In this document: positions 62,280 to 64,000 of the stretch, piece by piece
How positions within the stretch are numbered: position 1 is the stretch's first letter
Layout of the letters: each line of letters begins with the position of its first letter
NCBI GenBank assembly: GCA_023446155.1
Contig: JAEXIT010000004.1
Location: 496,001 to 560,000 of the forward strand
Length of the DNA stretch: 64,000 bases
Reading direction: 5' to 3'
Origin: Bacteroidota bacterium
GTDB taxonomy: Bacteria > Bacteroidota > Bacteroidia > Flavobacteriales > Flavobacteriaceae
The notes under the pieces: model-generated
Told to the model about the DNA's origin: nothing
The model's input: only the letters and a program-made list of their open reading frames with translations
Database searches by the model: none
Position numbers and translations under genes: made by a program

Positions 62280-63230
62280 TTGAACGAAAGAACCATCGAA
62301 TTGACAGACATCACCCCTAAAGAATTCTGGGGAGCTCAGGATGCTCATCTTGAGATAATTAAAAAATTATACCCAAAATTAAAAATCGTAGCCCGAGGCA
62401 CGCTGGTGAAAGCCTACGGAGAGAAGGAAATTTTGGATGAGTTTGAAGTGCGGTTCCATAGATTGATGAATCACTTTTCGCGCTATAATTCTATCGACGA
62501 TAATGTGATCGAACGAATTGTGCAAACCAACAGTCAGGACGAACAAAAAATGGCCGATCACGATAAGATTCTGGTACACGGTATCGGAGGAAAACTGATC
62601 AAAGCCTTAACGCCGAATCAGCAGAAACTGGTCGATTTTACCATGAAAAATGATATGGTTTTTGCCGTAGGACCTGCCGGAACAGGAAAAACCTATACCG
62701 GAGTGGCATTGGCTGTTAAAGCATTGAAAGAAAAGCAAGTAAAGCGTATCATTTTAACCCGTCCTGCAGTAGAAGCCGGCGAAAATTTAGGCTTCCTTCC
62801 GGGCGATATGAAAGAAAAACTGGATCCGTATATGCAACCGTTATACGATGCATTACGCGATATGCTGCCACCGCAAACACTGGAAGATTATCTCCTGAAA
62901 GGGGTTATCCAGATTGCACCGTTGGCATTTATGCGTGGCCGTACCTTAGACAATGCTTTTGTAATTCTGGATGAAGCACAAAATACGACGCATTCGCAAA
63001 TGAAGATGTTTCTAACCCGTATGGGGCGTAATGCCAAGTTTATTATTACAGGCGATCCGGGGCAGGTCGATTTACCACGACGTACCATTTCCGGACTAAA
63101 AGAAGCCTTATTGATTTTAAAAGACGTAGAAGGGGTGGGTATTTTATACCTGGACGATAAGGACATCGTGCGCCACCGACTCGTTAAGAAAATCATTGAC
63201 GCTTACAAGAGTATTGAAAATCACGATTAA
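62280..63230 (+). CDS. PhoH family ATPase
   Basis: About 316 residues starting with TTG at 62280, giving the usual NERTIELTDI start. A TAA lies in frame at 62265 and no ATG occurs before residue 63, so a TTG start (62280 or 62274) is required. Walker A GPAGTGKT at about residues 131-138, Walker B VILDEAQN, and ITGDPGQVDLP complete the P-loop domain. Family members are RNA-linked NTPases of stress response; here a housekeeping copy. Single gene with its own terminator. Confidence 0.92.
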   Translation: MNERTIELTDITPKEFWGAQDAHLEIIKKLYPKLKIVARGTLVKAYGEKEILDEFEVRFHRLMNHFSRYNSIDDNVIERIVQTNSQDEQKMADHDKILVHGIGGKLIKALTPNQQKLVDFTMKNDMVFAVGPAGTGKTYTGVALAVKALKEKQVKRIILTRPAVEAGENLGFLPGDMKEKLDPYMQPLYDALRDMLPPQTLEDYLLKGVIQIAPLAFMRGRTLDNAFVILDEAQNTTHSQMKMFLTRMGRNAKFIITGDPGQVDLPRRTISGLKEALLILKDVEGVGILYLDDKDIVRHRLVKKIIDAYKSIENHD

Positions 63231-63277
63231 AATCAGATGATTGCATACCTGTTTAAACAGGCTTGATTAAAAGTATA

Positions 63278-63306
63278 GCTCTCCTTGAAAAGGGAGGGCT
63301 TTTTTA
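63278..63306 (+). terminator. Terminator after phoH
   Basis: AGCTCTCCTT-GAAA-AGGGAGGGCT with a TTTTTT tail; small mismatches in the stem. A second small palindrome CCTGTTTAAACAGG lies just before it (63248-63261). Confidence 0.72.
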
Positions 63307-63473
63307 TTTGCATTTTGCGAGTGTTTTTTATGTTAGTCGAATAATATCTATTTAAAATTAACTCAAAATTCAGGTAAAAAAAACAGGATAAAATATTTCA
63401 TCTTATCCTGTGCAATTTTATAGTGAAGACTTAATTTATCAAACCAGTTATTCACATGAAAACTTTTCAAATA

Positions 63474-64000
63474 TTATGGATTTAATGGTACCTTAAGTTC
63501 TTCGATATCACTTCCTCTATACAGGGTTAAATAGGCTTTAGATAGATCGGCATCTTTAGGGATTATGAAATAAAATACTCTTTCAGCTTTCTCACCCTTT
63601 TTTAAAATCAAACTATTGTTTGTATCAAGACTTACAGCATTAGGATTTGCTTTATAAAATTCTGGTTTAAAAGAAGTAAACTTTTGTATTTCTGCTGCTT
63701 TATCATCTATATGAATAGAAAAACTGGTATTCATCCCAGAAAATCTTCCATCACATAGAAGACTCTCAAGGCCAATGTTTACAGCCAATAATTGTTCTTC
63801 TTCAGTTGGCGCACCATATTCGATTTCTGTTTCAGAGTATTTCGCATTTGTAGTATAACTTACAACTGTATATTTTTCTTTTGTATGACTTCCTGATTGA
63901 AATTGTTTGTCATAAGTATTCTCACTTTCATCTATAAAAGAAGTACCCGATACAGTTGTTTTTGGCTCCGGTCTTACAATGTTAGTGGTGCTTTCTTTAG
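63474..64000 (-). CDS. Partial hypothetical protein (DUF4352-like?)
   Basis: The frame is open from the stop at 63474 to the right edge, at least 175 residues, so the 5' end is missing. The visible part begins KESTTNIVRPEPKTTVSGTS, a Thr/Ser-rich linker, then KEKYTVVSYTTNAKYSETEI. The C-terminal half has GRFSGMNTSFSIHID, LKKGEKAERVFYFIIPKDAD and AYLTLYRGSD, the strand order of an immunoglobulin-like DUF4352 domain. Export and anchoring cannot be judged without the N-terminus. Confidence 0.55.
   Translation of the reverse strand, partial: KESTTNIVRPEPKTTVSGTSFIDESENTYDKQFQSGSHTKEKYTVVSYTTNAKYSETEIEYGAPTEEEQLLAVNIGLESLLCDGRFSGMNTSFSIHIDDKAAEIQKFTSFKPEFYKANPNAVSLDTNNSLILKKGEKAERVFYFIIPKDADLSKAYLTLYRGSDIEELKVPLNP

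Noticed and set aside
1..64000. tRNA, rRNA, insertion sequences or integrase genes
   Set aside because: No cloverleaf, rRNA motif, transposase or integrase was seen. A dedicated scan was not possible.

Overview
The window looks like chromosome from a Flavobacterium-like member of the Flavobacteriaceae (Bacteroidota). Supporting signs are the gliding genes gldF and gldG, the dnaN-gldG-gldF-SAM hydrolase-phoH neighbourhood, a TsaD/TamB divergent pair, LytTR signalling with beta-barrel partners, Bacteroidetes-type -7 boxes (TAnnTTTG) and A-rich leaders with few Shine-Dalgarno sites. No tRNA, rRNA or CRISPR array was found.

Layout. (1) 0.1-7.5 kb, + strand: an AT-rich array of small proteins resembling polymorphic-toxin/T6SS immunity proteins (NTF2-like paralogues, a GAD/DUF1851 protein, a DMP19-ankyrin fusion, a MORN lipoprotein). 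A degraded 3' remnant, an amber-interrupted copy and a frameshifted copy lie among them, separated by copies of an interspersed palindromic repeat (family A). (2) 7.6-8.3 kb: two cold-shock-domain genes, then a decayed membrane-protein gene. (3) 8.8-23.4 kb, - strand: a tight five-gene operon coding for 109, 156, 1162, 531 and 2852 residues. None matches a family I can name with confidence. It is the best candidate for an undescribed system. (4) 23.9-30.8 kb, - strand: THUMP-like methyltransferase, AI-2E exporter, M43 protease, and the operon tsaD-rsmE-DUF4159-trmH. (5) 30.9-37.6 kb, +: TamB-like protein, pfkA, gapA. (6) 37.7-41.9 kb: S9 peptidase, PLP Cys/Met enzyme with a divergent Lrp/AsnC regulator. 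(7) 42.0-47.9 kb: four tandem paralogous Cys-rich peptides with a conserved leader, a convergent LytTR two-component pair, and a DUF6268-type barrel plus TonB-plug barrel. (8) 48.2-49.6 kb: lpd. (9) 49.8-56.2 kb, -, very AT-rich: a RiPP-type operon (outer-membrane barrel, GG-leader precursor, radical SAM/SPASM enzyme, C39-peptidase ABC exporter) with hairpins on both sides of the precursor gene. (10) 56.5-64 kb: MBL-fold hydrolase, dnaN, gldG, gldF, ABM monooxygenase, SAM hydrolase, phoH, and a partial gene at the edge.

How the parts may work together. Regions 7 and 9 both pair small leader peptides with outer-membrane barrels, and region 9 carries the only maturation and export enzymes. It is an inference that the C39 exporter serves both peptide sets. 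Region 1 reads as an immunity reservoir being remodelled by repeats and decay. Region 3 has a membership (small Ser/Thr-rich protein, secreted small protein, two giant beta-rich proteins, one Rossmann/GT-B-like protein) that points to a multi-component assembly of unknown role.
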